Shown here: one piece after another, positions 16,743 through 27,130 of the stretch | How the letters are laid out: the number at the start of each line of letters is the position of its first letter | Position numbering within the stretch: position 1 is the first letter of the stretch | Made by a program: the position numbers and the translations under genes | The notes under the pieces: model-generated | Told to the model about the DNA's origin: nothing | The model's input: only the letters and a program-made list of their open reading frames with translations | The model's database searches: none | DNA from: Gammaproteobacteria bacterium | Lineage (GTDB): Bacteria; Pseudomonadota; Gammaproteobacteria; Pseudomonadales; Azotimanducaceae | NCBI GenBank assembly: GCA_026707045.1 | Contig: JAPOXO010000088.1 | Coordinates: 17,729-81,728, forward strand | Reading direction: 5' to 3' | DNA length: 64,000 nt

Positions 16743-19148
16743 TCATTCAATGGCTCCAGCCATAATGAGCTCGTTTACTTCGTCGTCACATAGACCCAGC
16801 AAAGTCCCCAGAACATAGTCGTTGTGTTCACCAATGCATGGAGGGGCGGTGCGCACCATGTGGTGCTTTGCGGAAAATCTCGTTGGAAAACCAAAGTGAA
16901 CAACATCGCCACATTCTGTGTGGCGAAGTACTTGTTTAATCCCTCGCACTTCGATCTGAGGATCGTTGAAAACATCCAGTGGTCTCATGACCACCGATAC
17001 AGGAATTTCGTGTTTCACAAGCAAAGATTCCAATTCAAACGGATCTTTGTCCTCGGTCCACGAACCAATTGCTTCATTGATTTGTTGTCGATCGTTCCAA
17101 CGATTCTCAAACCTGTCGTAGTGTTTATTCCTAAATTCAAACTCTGGGACTAAATTTGAAAGCGCTCTCCATTGTTCAGTTGTTTCTGTAGAAATCGCAA
17201 TGTATCGTTCGATGCCAACACATTGGAAGACACCTTGAGGACACGCATACGGAGAGTCGAAGCCTTGCGCGCATGCTGTCGTTCCATTGACTGCTTGATT
17301 GAGAACGAGCGGAGCAAGAAACATCATCGAGCACTCGGCCTGAGCAAGATCGATGTGCTGACCTAATCCAGTTTTGCGTCGTTCATAAATTGCCGAAGCT
17401 AGACTTGCAATACCGAACTTCGGAGCTACTACGTCGGTATAGGGGGAGGCGACCCCACAGGGGTCACGGTCAGGCCAACCAGTTATGTAGTGAAGTCCAC
17501 AGAATCCAGCTGCTTGTTGGCCGAACCCTGCATATTTACTTAGAGGTCCAGTCTGTCCGAGCATTGAAGTGCTGAACATTATCAGTTCTGGACGGCCATT
17601 GCTGAGGGTCTTGTAATCTAGTCCAAACCGCTTCATGGTGCCAGGTGAAAAACTCTCGATAACGACATCCGCCCAATCGCACATTTTTCGTGCGAGTTTT
17701 CGTCCTTGTGCGGTTGTTAGATTGCACTGGAGACTTAATTTGGATGTTCCGTAGAGGAAACTCCAATAGCTGCGATTTATTCCAGGTTGGCTATCAATAT
17801 ATGGTGGAAGAGTCCGCGACAAATCCGGTCGTGTCTGCGACTCTACTTTTACGACAGTCGCTCCATGATCAGCAAGGCACTTGGCAATCGTGGGTCCCGC
17901 AGCAACCCAGGAAAAGTCGGCAACCTTGATCCCGTCAAATGCATTTCCAGATCGATGACTAGAGAGAGGCGCTTTTTCCCTTCTAGCTTCCCATTGAATA
18001 TCTCCGATTTTTACATTGCTTTGTGCTCCATGACGAAGCGGCGTGCGGGACATTTGCACCCAATTTGCAGGGTGCTGTATTCCGTTGACTGTCTTGAAGA
18101 GTTGTCTCGCAGTAAACTGCGGAAATTTCAGAAGGTCCTGCGTTGTATTGAGAGGACCGAGTCGCAGGTCGTTCTTCAAAGCCCAATCGACTAGCTCCAA
18201 TTTGCTCCTTCGCCCAATATATTTTTTGAGAAGCTCGCCAGCTAGTTGTAGATGCTTTCTTGTTAGTTCTCCTGACCGATAGTGCGGCACCCAATTGTTC
18301 CAGTCGAAACTCTCCAGAGCATCAGCTGACTCTCCAAGTTGCTTTGCCTCGTCTACGGCATAGCCATACATGGATTTGCTTTTCCCGGAACTCGCACCTG
18401 GAGCAATCGTCACGAGACCATCTTTGGCAGCTACGATTTGGGTTCCCAACCCTCGACCATGCGTCGCGCGATCATCACCGACGCCAGGTGGATTCTTGTG
18501 ATCGCAAACAGGAGATCCTTGAGCGTTCATCAGCGTCCACCACATAGTTTCCTGTGCTGAGTTGTCGAGAAACTGTCCCAAACCAGATAAACATCTCTCG
18601 TTCAGCGCTACGACGATGTCCGCGGCGACTTGTGCGCTCGCATGCAAGAATGCTTGAGGAAAACCAACAGGCAGGGGAGGTCTGTCTGGGTCTCCTTGCA
18701 GTGAGATCCGTCCTCCTGCTGCCTCAATGGTTAGGTCGGTAGCCGGCCAAAGAGCTTTGGGACCTTCTTGTCCGAAGGGAGTAATCGCGGCATATATCAA
18801 TGCTGGATTTTCATGACTTAACTGTTGATATCCGACTCCTATTGAGTCTGCAAAGCCAGGAGAGAAAGTTTCAATGAGAACATCTGCTCGCTGGACCAGT
18901 TTCAGAAACTCTTTTCGGTCCTGGGGCTGCATGAGATCAAGATCAAGCAACCTTTTTCCTAATTTGTAGGCAGTTTCGAAGAGTGAGGTTCCATCATTGG
19001 TAAACGGTGGAATTGCGCTGCTGCAATGTCCTTGAGGACTATCTACCTTTAGAACATCTGCGCCCAAATCGGCGAGCAATCTGCCCGCAAGTTCACCTCG
19101 AGACGAGGTCAGGTCTAGTACACGAACTCCGTCAAGCGCCGCATTCAT
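16743..19148 (-). CDS. tandem CaiB/BaiF-type CoA-transferase (two fused domains)
   Basis: 801 residues from the ATG at 19148; the frame is open further up but there it overlaps the upstream protease gene in another frame, and family similarity begins at MNAALDGVRVLDL. Two class III CoA-transferase domains of about 400 residues follow each other. Each opens with the typical strand (GVRVLDL, then GIKVADFSWVAAGP) and has the LADLGADVLKVDSP-type motif. In the second half the catalytic aspartate seems present in SPYTDVVAPKFG; the matching stretch of the first half (PVGFPQAFLHAS) lacks it, so the first half may be structural. It should move CoA between carboxylic acids in the cytoplasm. Substrate unknown. 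It starts 50 bases after the protease stop, so co-transcription is possible. Confidence 0.85.
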   Translation of the reverse strand: MNAALDGVRVLDLTSSRGELAGRLLADLGADVLKVDSPQGHCSSAIPPFTNDGTSLFETAYKLGKRLLDLDLMQPQDRKEFLKLVQRADVLIETFSPGFADSIGVGYQQLSHENPALIYAAITPFGQEGPKALWPATDLTIEAAGGRISLQGDPDRPPLPVGFPQAFLHASAQVAADIVVALNERCLSGLGQFLDNSAQETMWWTLMNAQGSPVCDHKNPPGVGDDRATHGRGLGTQIVAAKDGLVTIAPGASSGKSKSMYGYAVDEAKQLGESADALESFDWNNWVPHYRSGELTRKHLQLAGELLKKYIGRRSKLELVDWALKNDLRLGPLNTTQDLLKFPQFTARQLFKTVNGIQHPANWVQMSRTPLRHGAQSNVKIGDIQWEARREKAPLSSHRSGNAFDGIKVADFSWVAAGPTIAKCLADHGATVVKVESQTRPDLSRTLPPYIDSQPGINRSYWSFLYGTSKLSLQCNLTTAQGRKLARKMCDWADVVIESFSPGTMKRFGLDYKTLSNGRPELIMFSTSMLGQTGPLSKYAGFGQQAAGFCGLHYITGWPDRDPCGVASPYTDVVAPKFGIASLASAIYERRKTGLGQHIDLAQAECSMMFLAPLVLNQAVNGTTACAQGFDSPYACPQGVFQCVGIERYIAISTETTEQWRALSNLVPEFEFRNKHYDRFENRWNDRQQINEAIGSWTEDKDPFELESLLVKHEIPVSVVMRPLDVFNDPQIEVRGIKQVLRHTECGDVVHFGFPTRFSAKHHMVRTAPPCIGEHNDYVLGTLLGLCDDEVNELIMAGAIE

Positions 19149-19198
19149 CCCTTGCCGGATTTGGTTGTTTCCAGCACTAACAAAGTAGTCTGAAATCG

Positions 19199-22100
19199 TT
19201 ATTCCGAACCGGTAGCCTGCATGATGTTGCTTCGACGTTGCCCACGTTCGCCATCTACCATGATCGATCCAACTAAACGATATTCCAGATCCCCTGCGTC
19301 CATAGGGCAGAGTTCTCCCGAAGTTTCGGTTCCGTATACATCGGACCAAGATGTCTCTGAGTCAGGACGGGACTGCCACTTGGAATTGAATACGGTGTAG
19401 GTCTTGCCTTCTATTTCTGTGTCGGCAAGCATTACGCAATAGATATAACGACGGCCGTTGAGCTCTATTTCCCCGTCCGAGACTTCGAGCTCGTCGAGTA
19501 GGTCGTAGGTCAACCGAGCAAATAGGTTACTGGCGTACTCATTCGTTTCGCCGTCGATTTCAATACGCGCGACCATTCGGTACTCGAGGTTCTCTATGGG
19601 AGTAAGGGTGCAAAGTTGAGATGTAACTTCCGTATCCGCCACATCCGACCACTCTGATCCATCCTCGCGTTGTTGCCATTTTGAGGAGGCAACGGTGTAA
19701 GTGACATTGTTCACCGTCCAGCTACTTGATTCCAGACATCCTTCGTTCACCGAATCCTCACCAAATTGAGCTAGCCCGTCGCCGACTCGCAGGAGATCCA
19801 ACCGTCGCATAGGCAAGTTGGTGTTGTCGCTGAAGTCTACAACATCGTTCCCATACCGCTCAAATATCAAAATTCCTTCTTGACGGGTTGATGCATAGAT
19901 GTGCCTCCCATCTGGACTTGCGGTGACACCGTCTCCGTACCAAAGAGTGTAGCGGTCTGGAACAGATCGCCCGAAGCGATCCGGAATCCAGTCATAGAGA
20001 GAGTCGACAAATTTGTCCGTGACATATGCGTCGTTGGCCGCGGGATCGTATTCCACAACATAGCCACCGTAGCTACAGACTATGTCTAGCACGTATCGAC
20101 CTTTCCGTGTGAAACTACCTCCACATCTATCTACCTCGGCGGCATAGTTGTACTCCGTCAAAAGATTTGCTAATTCGTACGGATTCGATTGGTTGTCGAA
20201 GACCCGAAAGTCTGTCCTTGTCGATATGAATGTGAACTGATTCAAATGGTCATTTTGTATCAGCCAAGTTCCCCATGACGGCAGATCGGATTCAGCCATC
20301 TCTTCAGAGAACGGACTACCTAGAATGCGCTTCTTCTTGTAGGCAATAGATCGCTCATAGTTCATACCGTACCAGTACTGCCCATCGTATGACGCAAAAA
20401 TGCTCCTTCGTGGGTCTCTATAGGCTCCGAAGGGCTGAAGATTACCTTCAGAAGAAAAGTCATAAACACGTTGTGAAAAGTACCCTAAACGGAAAACATA
20501 GTCCCCGTTGCCATCGATTGCCATAGTGGGTACTCCCAACTCATGTGACGTGCGAGCCCAATTCTCTTCCTCAAAAGAAGCGACGAGTTCCAACTTGATG
20601 GGATCTTCCTGTGAGATAGCGTAGGTCCACCAATTAAAGTCATGATTTACATATAGTTTGTTTCGATGTGGATCCCAAACGTGATGGCTTTCTTGGGGTA
20701 CGTCTTCAATGACTTGTACGAGAGTCAATTGTCCCGTCTCGGTGTCTCTTCTGTATGCCTGCAATCCATCCAAAGTGGTTACGTAGAGTCCTGTGCCGTC
20801 TGTATTTAAGGAGATTTCTGCAGGGTTCCGAATTCTCGAAATATTCCCTTCACCATCTCGCCGACCATATGACAGTCGTCCCGCGAAAGTGAGCCAGCTT
20901 GGAGCATCGGATCTTTCCCATCGCAGAGTAAAGTTCTCCCGCGAGTATCGGAATTCAATGGCAACTCGCAAGAGAGCTTGCATTCCTTCTTCGAGGTAGA
21001 CGTAGACTTCCATCATGTGATCGCGTTGACCCGAGTAGCGTCGAGATGCCATGATGAAATCTATTCCTGCGTCCTGGCCATTGCGAGTGTATGCCGCAAT
21101 ACGAAACCTGTTTGAGTCGTATGATTCAATCCAAAATCTGAACCATCCCGCCTCCGATGCCTCGTGTGAGTACCACAACGAAGAACTACCAAATTGGGTC
21201 CATTCATCCCGTTCTGTGGTTGCATAGACCGTTGACCCGTAGGTTTCTCCCTGATCTCCCACAAGTTCGGTCGCAAATTCCTGCGTGTTGTTTGCGGGAG
21301 TCGAGCCCCACAACAGACTACCTCTTGTGTAGGTCTTGTAAAACGCATACAGTGAAAATTTCTCTCGACCAGCAGAAATCCAATACTCTTCGCCTTCCTT
21401 TGCATCAACCAGAAACTCGTTTTCAGCGAATAAAGATTCGTCCAACATCGCTGGTTGGAGGTTGTCTAAAGCAGAACCTTTGTAAGCCGAAGCAACTTGC
21501 TCGTCGGCACCGGTCCAGAAAAAAGTGAAAGTGCCATCGTAAGGGGCCTCCCACCTCCACCAACGAGATAATATTCCGGTCGATTCAGGTTCGTCCGGTT
21601 CGATACTCGGCCAGTTGTCGTGATCGATGCTGACCGATCCATATTCCCCATCGCCGAGATCCACAGCATCTTGAAACATGTCGTTTCTGTCGTTATCAGC
21701 TTCAACTTTGTTCCATGTAAGAGCGTCATAGACCCAACCGCCGGAATAGGCGTTGGGCGAAGCAACCATAATCCGATATATCTGATCCTTCTTTGCATTG
21801 ACTAAGATTGCTCGTCCTGGATTCTGAAAATCCGATACAAGTCTCAAATCAGAGACATCATTGCCCACAAAAGCTAGCGTGCGAACAACCTGTGCGTCGG
21901 GAATCTGAAATTCCCATTGGCCGTCATCGGGAGCTGTCCACCAGTACCAAACGGAGGATGAGAGATAGCCGTACAGTTCACCAACCTCCAGTGTCGCGCC
22001 CAAGTTGCTACCAGACATTTCGCCTGATTCGCCACTCAATTCGAAAGCGTCCGCGAAATTGTCGTTCAGCGGGCGTTCGCCTTGATACCAGTTGATTGAC

Positions 22101-25100
22101 AGCGGCAGCGATTCATCCGCCACGCTTACTCGAACTCGGTAGTCATAGCCTTCTTTGACAAATAGTTGTGCCGACCAGTAGGAAGAGGCTAAAAGCCTTG
22201 CTCCGGAGACCCCGCAACACGAGTCGGTCACTTGATAGATCTGAACTTTGGGAGATCTCTCGGGAAAGGCTCGACTTGTGGGAGTTGCTATGAAAGAGGC
22301 GAGGCCCGATTCTTCAGGAATCCGTTGAAACCATACTGAACCCGCCACTCGAGCTTCATCCCATCTTGCATCTTCATGCAGAGGCTCTCCTTCTTCCATG
22401 GAACTAACCAATAGGTCGAATTCGTGACTCCCATTTGGATCCTCCAGGACGATCGGTCTTTCGAAATTGTCGTTTGAAGGGACGCTTGCTATGGAGATTT
22501 CGTCAAACGAACCCATGGGACGCACCAAGAACGAAGTGTGGGCAGACTTGCCGTTCCAAGCCATTGCCTTGACATAAACACGCATGGGATCCGAAGATTG
22601 CGCGTAAAGTTCCAACATTACATTTGTCGGATTTCCCTCTGTAATTTCTCCCAAGACGAACTGACTTCCGACTTGAGCCACACCCAGGCCATCGCTTCGT
22701 TGAACCAAAGCAGAGTGTTCTCTCTCAATAAACCTATTGGTGTAGTTCAAACGCCCAAGCTTGCACGCTTCGCCATCCAATGTGCGGCAATCAACGTGCA
22801 AGGTAACCCCTTTGGCTATGAATGAATCCGTAGAGACAGTCAAGTCCACATTGTGATAGTGCTCTTCGCCATTTGGAGTCTCATATGTGTCGTGACTAGC
22901 TTCAATTGTCAATTGTGGAGCGGAGTTACCTCTAATGATGGTCCATGCCACGGCGGCTCGAGGAGCATCGCTATAGACACTGTTGGCATCGATTTTCAAC
23001 CGATAGGTCCCCGCTTCAGGATTCGAAATGATGACCCATTCCACATTGTCGATAGTTGAAAGGGACGAATACTCACCACAAGGTCCCGTTCCGCAATCTG
23101 CTCCCACATCAATCCAGAGATTGAGATCGTTGAGTACATTGTTGGCAATTGCATCAGTGGCTGGTTCGTCCCAAGTCATAACAACATCAAGCCTGCTCGT
23201 TCCTTCCGGAACCTCGATGTCGTGATAGGCGTATTCGTCGTTTTCCAATTCGACAGCCGCGCCAGAACTGGTCCAACCGTTCTCCGAATCATTGTTCAAA
23301 ATGGTCATGGTGGCAGAGACCACTCCCATCCCATACTTAGCCTGAATTCTTCCTGGCCCATTGGTGTTGTTTCGGGGGAATTGGCTTTCGCTTTCGAACC
23401 ATGAATCGGGCTTGACGGCACTGGCCATTAGACGTGCACGGACAAGCGCGGGTCGTTCTCTGTGATCAGGTGAAGCATCCATCAAAAGGGCCGCTAACCC
23501 AGCAACACTCGGCGATGCCATGCTAGTACCACTTGATCGCGAGTAATTGTCGTAGTTTCCCCAACCCGACGCTGAATAGAGATGTACTCCTGTAGCACTG
23601 ACTAATGGAGTCAAACGATTGTCGACCGTCGGTCCGTGACTACTAAAACCATGGATCTCACCGCTGTCGTAAGATGCACCTACCGGCAGGGAATTCTTTG
23701 CTGCTCCGTAGTTTGAGTATCCATATTGGTTGGAATTTGCATTGGCTACGACATAAAGCTGGCGATATGTCCAAACAGTCGAATCGAGTTTCCGAGCAGC
23801 AGCCGAACGGCTATCGTGGTCGAGTCGTGCTGAGGAGAGACTCATATTGACTATCAACGGTCGGATAGCTTCGGTTTCTTGACCGTCGAAAACACACGAA
23901 GACTCCTCAGCAAGATAATCCATCCCTTGTAGTATGTCGAGAGATGTTCCCCTACTGTTCGAATTGAGAACTTTTGCAAATCTGATGTCTCGAACACCGG
24001 GTGCCATCCCCGCATACTTGGGCACATAGAAACCATTTCCAGCAACAGTTCCCGTTACATGCGTGCCGTGTCCGTTTGCATCGAAAAACAAGTCGGAGTC
24101 TTCGTTCTCCACGAAGTTTTTGGCACAGATGCTATCTCTGTATGTCGAGATATCAACATGGTTTGTATTGAGACCTGTGTCCATAACGGCGATTGGTGTC
24201 GTGGTCCCCGTAAATCCTGAGAACGTGCCGGACAAACTACCGATCGTTCTCAATTTATCCACCCCCAGAGCAGGTACTGCCGTGTCGTGCGTTGCAGTGA
24301 CAATCGGAATTGGTTCTACAGATTGAACAAAGTCCAATCGGGTCAAATCGTGCACGTGACTCGGTTCGATGACCGCAGCGAACACTCGAATAGTTGGATC
24401 GAAGTATCCAACCGATATTCCAAGACTCTTCAGCGATTTCCGAAAGACTGATTCTCTATTGGACGCCATAACCGAGACAAAAACGGGAATTTCTGCATTG
24501 GGGGATGCATCGCCAAGCTCCTCTTCGAAGGATTTCGACAGCTTTCGGTCAGGTGGTAGGGCACCGATTCCACTTACCCAAGGCAAGTTTCGTATTGCGC
24601 TCAGACTTTCTTTGTCAGGAGAAACCTGAAGACGCACTAGATTTCCGGCGGAACCCAAGACTGTTGCTCCAAATTCGCTCAACTCACTCTGCATCGAGTT
24701 CAGATTCATCGGCTGGGAAATTTGCATCCAGCTATATGTTCCATTGCTGTCTTTCGCTTGCACGACGATATCTTCAATGGAACTTGGTGATGTCAACCAC
24801 TCTCGGGTGTCAGAATCGATCGATGCGCTTATTGGGTGAGCTGATCTATCGATACCGTATCTTTCCTTCTTGAGATCCGCAGCGACACCAACAATTGAGT
24901 AGTTGCTCGTACTGGACGATTGGGCAAGACTCACCGTGACATCGTTTCTTCTGGGCTTGACGCTAGAAGGAATGGGTGTACTTGGAGATGCAATGTTGAC
25001 ATCGGCTTGTGAGTCGAATTCGCGTATTTCCTGTATTAGGGCTTGCCGCAAGTCTTCAACTGTCTCATCAAACGGCTGACCCCTCTTACCCTCATTGAGC

Positions 25101-25180
25101 GAAATAGTCACAAACAAAAGAAAAGCAGAGGCACCTAGTACCAGCGTTAGAACGAGGAGCTTTCGACGAATGGAGTTCAT
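19199..25180 (-). CDS. giant exported subtilisin-like (S8) protease with repeats and beta-propeller
   Basis: 1993 residues. An N-terminal hydrophobic segment (about 8-27) gives export or membrane anchoring. A pro-region of about 290 residues precedes the S8 domain with the full triad: D334 (AVMDTGLN), H371 (NGHGTHVTG) and S553 (SGTSMASP). A jelly-roll P-like domain follows. Residues about 880-1440 contain at least four repeats that open with NDNF or a variant and end with a WYWW or SLWY motif, like pre-peptidase C-terminal domains. Residues about 1460-1790 look like a beta-propeller (GTGLYVTTLDGLQAYRR). Two related C-terminal modules (SSKWQQR, NSKWQSR) with paired cysteines end the protein. 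It probably digests external protein. No substrate or processing site can be named. No strong ribosome site is visible. Confidence 0.9.
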   Translation of the reverse strand: MNSIRRKLLVLTLVLGASAFLLFVTISLNEGKRGQPFDETVEDLRQALIQEIREFDSQADVNIASPSTPIPSSVKPRRNDVTVSLAQSSSTSNYSIVGVAADLKKERYGIDRSAHPISASIDSDTREWLTSPSSIEDIVVQAKDSNGTYSWMQISQPMNLNSMQSELSEFGATVLGSAGNLVRLQVSPDKESLSAIRNLPWVSGIGALPPDRKLSKSFEEELGDASPNAEIPVFVSVMASNRESVFRKSLKSLGISVGYFDPTIRVFAAVIEPSHVHDLTRLDFVQSVEPIPIVTATHDTAVPALGVDKLRTIGSLSGTFSGFTGTTTPIAVMDTGLNTNHVDISTYRDSICAKNFVENEDSDLFFDANGHGTHVTGTVAGNGFYVPKYAGMAPGVRDIRFAKVLNSNSRGTSLDILQGMDYLAEESSCVFDGQETEAIRPLIVNMSLSSARLDHDSRSAAARKLDSTVWTYRQLYVVANANSNQYGYSNYGAAKNSLPVGASYDSGEIHGFSSHGPTVDNRLTPLVSATGVHLYSASGWGNYDNYSRSSGTSMASPSVAGLAALLMDASPDHRERPALVRARLMASAVKPDSWFESESQFPRNNTNGPGRIQAKYGMGVVSATMTILNNDSENGWTSSGAAVELENDEYAYHDIEVPEGTSRLDVVMTWDEPATDAIANNVLNDLNLWIDVGADCGTGPCGEYSSLSTIDNVEWVIISNPEAGTYRLKIDANSVYSDAPRAAVAWTIIRGNSAPQLTIEASHDTYETPNGEEHYHNVDLTVSTDSFIAKGVTLHVDCRTLDGEACKLGRLNYTNRFIEREHSALVQRSDGLGVAQVGSQFVLGEITEGNPTNVMLELYAQSSDPMRVYVKAMAWNGKSAHTSFLVRPMGSFDEISIASVPSNDNFERPIVLEDPNGSHEFDLLVSSMEEGEPLHEDARWDEARVAGSVWFQRIPEESGLASFIATPTSRAFPERSPKVQIYQVTDSCCGVSGARLLASSYWSAQLFVKEGYDYRVRVSVADESLPLSINWYQGERPLNDNFADAFELSGESGEMSGSNLGATLEVGELYGYLSSSVWYWWTAPDDGQWEFQIPDAQVVRTLAFVGNDVSDLRLVSDFQNPGRAILVNAKKDQIYRIMVASPNAYSGGWVYDALTWNKVEADNDRNDMFQDAVDLGDGEYGSVSIDHDNWPSIEPDEPESTGILSRWWRWEAPYDGTFTFFWTGADEQVASAYKGSALDNLQPAMLDESLFAENEFLVDAKEGEEYWISAGREKFSLYAFYKTYTRGSLLWGSTPANNTQEFATELVGDQGETYGSTVYATTERDEWTQFGSSSLWYSHEASEAGWFRFWIESYDSNRFRIAAYTRNGQDAGIDFIMASRRYSGQRDHMMEVYVYLEEGMQALLRVAIEFRYSRENFTLRWERSDAPSWLTFAGRLSYGRRDGEGNISRIRNPAEISLNTDGTGLYVTTLDGLQAYRRDTETGQLTLVQVIEDVPQESHHVWDPHRNKLYVNHDFNWWTYAISQEDPIKLELVASFEEENWARTSHELGVPTMAIDGNGDYVFRLGYFSQRVYDFSSEGNLQPFGAYRDPRRSIFASYDGQYWYGMNYERSIAYKKKRILGSPFSEEMAESDLPSWGTWLIQNDHLNQFTFISTRTDFRVFDNQSNPYELANLLTEYNYAAEVDRCGGSFTRKGRYVLDIVCSYGGYVVEYDPAANDAYVTDKFVDSLYDWIPDRFGRSVPDRYTLWYGDGVTASPDGRHIYASTRQEGILIFERYGNDVVDFSDNTNLPMRRLDLLRVGDGLAQFGEDSVNEGCLESSSWTVNNVTYTVASSKWQQREDGSEWSDVADTEVTSQLCTLTPIENLEYRMVARIEIDGETNEYASNLFARLTYDLLDELEVSDGEIELNGRRYIYCVMLADTEIEGKTYTVFNSKWQSRPDSETSWSDVYGTETSGELCPMDAGDLEYRLVGSIMVDGERGQRRSNIMQATGSE

Positions 25181-26044
25181 CTTGGGTCACAGAGCGCTTT
25201 TGGCAACAGCAAATTCGGATTATATTGAGGCTATTTCCCGCTAAGCCGTCGAGGTGGACAACCTATTCGATACTAGAACCCTCGTAGCTTGGCGTGTTCT
25301 ACAGCATCAATTGCCAAGTTTTTCTCTTGTACCTTGTTGTAAGACTGGGGCCAAGTTGTAAGACTGGGGCCAAATGGCCACACTTAGATCCAAAATGCTT
25401 ATTTCTCAAACGCCGAGCTTCTTTAGAGAAGGAAGACTTTGATGGGTAGTGATCAGAATGTCCCTGTCGTCTTGTACAACCCGTTAAAGAGATCTCGGTC
25501 ATTCATGCCCGACCAACCTCGTTCTACAAGTGTCACTAAATGAGGCTTCATCAATTGAGACATGCCATTGGTGTGGCTCTGCCTTGCTGTCGGAACTCGA
25601 TTCTTTTAATTCATTGAACGAGCTTACATTGGCAGCAAAAAACAGTGAAAGTAATGAGAGGAAATTTTGGTTCACATTTCAGCCTCCTAAGTGTGGTTTA
25701 ACTCAATCAGAGGTGTATCCGGTTTGATGTTTGCTTTCACTGAGACTTGACCTTGGGTATGAGATAGGGATTCTGAGTGGTCCCATCGCAATTCGAAACT
25801 TGGACAATCCATGCGATATGTCTTGTTATGCGACTTACCCAGTAAAGACGGTGTTTTCGGATAGTTGGGAAAATTGCTTTGTAGCTCAGGAACATTACCG
25901 GAGAAGCACGTCAATAATCCATCCAAACGAACCTCGTTGGCCACAAAAGAAGATCGCTTGATACTTTGATTTTGTGAATTCGAAGGTGTCGGAGAAAGCT
26001 TTAGTTGTCGCTTAACCAACCTTTTTAGCCCCAAGAGTCTTGAA
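25181..26044. other. 864-base stretch without a convincing gene
   Basis: This is the longest gap of the window. Open frames exist on both strands (for example plus 25530-25727 and minus 25687-26034) but their products show no recognisable domain, start site or composition, and they overlap each other. It also contains a perfect 19-bp tandem duplication. It may be promoter DNA of the divergent protease, decayed coding sequence, or an insertion scar; none can be shown. Confidence 0.45.
25336..25373. repeat. perfect 19-bp tandem duplication
   Basis: The unit GTTGTAAGACTGGGGCCAA occurs twice back to back (25336-25354 and 25355-25373) in gene-free DNA about 160 bases upstream of the protease start. 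Two exact copies suggest a recent slippage or a pair of protein-binding sites. Confidence 0.85.
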
Positions 26045-26959
26045 CTAACTCGGTTTCATTTCACCCAATGCATATTGGCCGGGTGTCACTCTCGTTACGC
26101 CTTCATATCCTCCATAGCCTTGCCAAGGAATGAAACCTAGAAGTTCCATTAGTCGATCTGGAGCGTCTTCAAGTACTTCAGGCCGAACACCAAATGGGGA
26201 GTTGTCCTGCTGGCGAAATTGGGGAGCACAAAAGTTTGTTGTCAATCCAATTCGGGGTATTTCTGTTGCGTTTACCCCAGTGGAGTGCCAAGTTCTTCCT
26301 TCAAAGATGCAGACAGTCCCCGCTTCACCTACAGCCGAGACCCAGTCAGCGTCAACATCGTGCTCGTTGTCCGGTTCGCGGCCGCTCAAGTGACTACCCG
26401 GAACTACTAGTGTTGCCCCGTTTGCGGTAGTAAAGTCGTCAATCATCCACATTGCATTACAGACCACCGCTGGTGAGATGCTCTTGTTTTGCTTCAAGGT
26501 GTCTCCATGCACATTGTGACCTCGATTGCCTTCTCGTGTGATTGATCCCGGCTTCACCGCTGTTTCTCTCCGTTCGTTGGTCGGAGGAGGCATCCAAAAC
26601 TGATCTGTATGGAAATTGGTTGTGCCTCCGGGATGAGCAAAGTGTGCGTGATACGAGGACAACAGGTATGACTTGCCTAGTACATGCTTCACGATAGAGT
26701 GAAGTCCTTCGTGAAGGATTGGATCAAGAAAGACCTTCCCTTTGTTGATCAAGAAACGTACAAGTTGCTTTCCGTCAGGTAGCCTTAGGCCAAAGCCTTG
26801 TTGTTCTTCTGCAGCCAACTGCTCCAGCAATCTCTGGCGAATCGCAGAGAGTTGCTGTTCGGTCAGTGCACCTTTGAGGAGGCAATATCCAAAAGCGTCC
26901 ATGTCGGTTTTGGCTTGGACGATGTCAGTTGTGGGTTTTGGTAGGCGACTTTCGATCAT
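26045..26959 (-). CDS. phytanoyl-CoA dioxygenase (PhyH) family protein
   Basis: 304 residues, cytoplasmic by lack of signal. Fe(II) ligands are visible as H117/D119 in NFHTDQFW and a distal histidine near 225 in RTWHSTG, with R236 following for 2-oxoglutarate. The VPGSHLSG stretch near 187 is typical of the family. It should hydroxylate a small molecule using O2 and 2-oxoglutarate. It is unlike the other two PhyH proteins of the window outside the core, so the three probably have different substrates. It is divergent from the DUF1428/methyltransferase genes, with only 171 bases between. Confidence 0.87.
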   Translation of the reverse strand: MIESRLPKPTTDIVQAKTDMDAFGYCLLKGALTEQQLSAIRQRLLEQLAAEEQQGFGLRLPDGKQLVRFLINKGKVFLDPILHEGLHSIVKHVLGKSYLLSSYHAHFAHPGGTTNFHTDQFWMPPPTNERRETAVKPGSITREGNRGHNVHGDTLKQNKSISPAVVCNAMWMIDDFTTANGATLVVPGSHLSGREPDNEHDVDADWVSAVGEAGTVCIFEGRTWHSTGVNATEIPRIGLTTNFCAPQFRQQDNSPFGVRPEVLEDAPDRLMELLGFIPWQGYGGYEGVTRVTPGQYALGEMKPS

Positions 26960-27130
26960 GCCTTTGCATTATATGAGCGCGGAGAGTCATGCCCTTGCGC
27001 TAAAGGAGAATGGGGGTCACGACCAATCCTGACAGGTAATTGAATCATCCAATGGACTTGCGCATCTTGAAATATCGCACATTTCGGCATGTTAAGCTAG
27101 TCTCCAATTCGTTGAATTCGGACTAGATAA

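Noticed and set aside
19149..19349. N-terminal extension of the CoA-transferase frame
   Set aside because: It overlaps the protease gene in another frame and shows no family similarity, so the start at 19148 was chosen.
25530..26034. Overlapping open frames on both strands (plus 25530-25727 and minus 25687-26034)
   Set aside because: No ribosome site, no recognisable domain and mutual overlap; listed as gene-free DNA.
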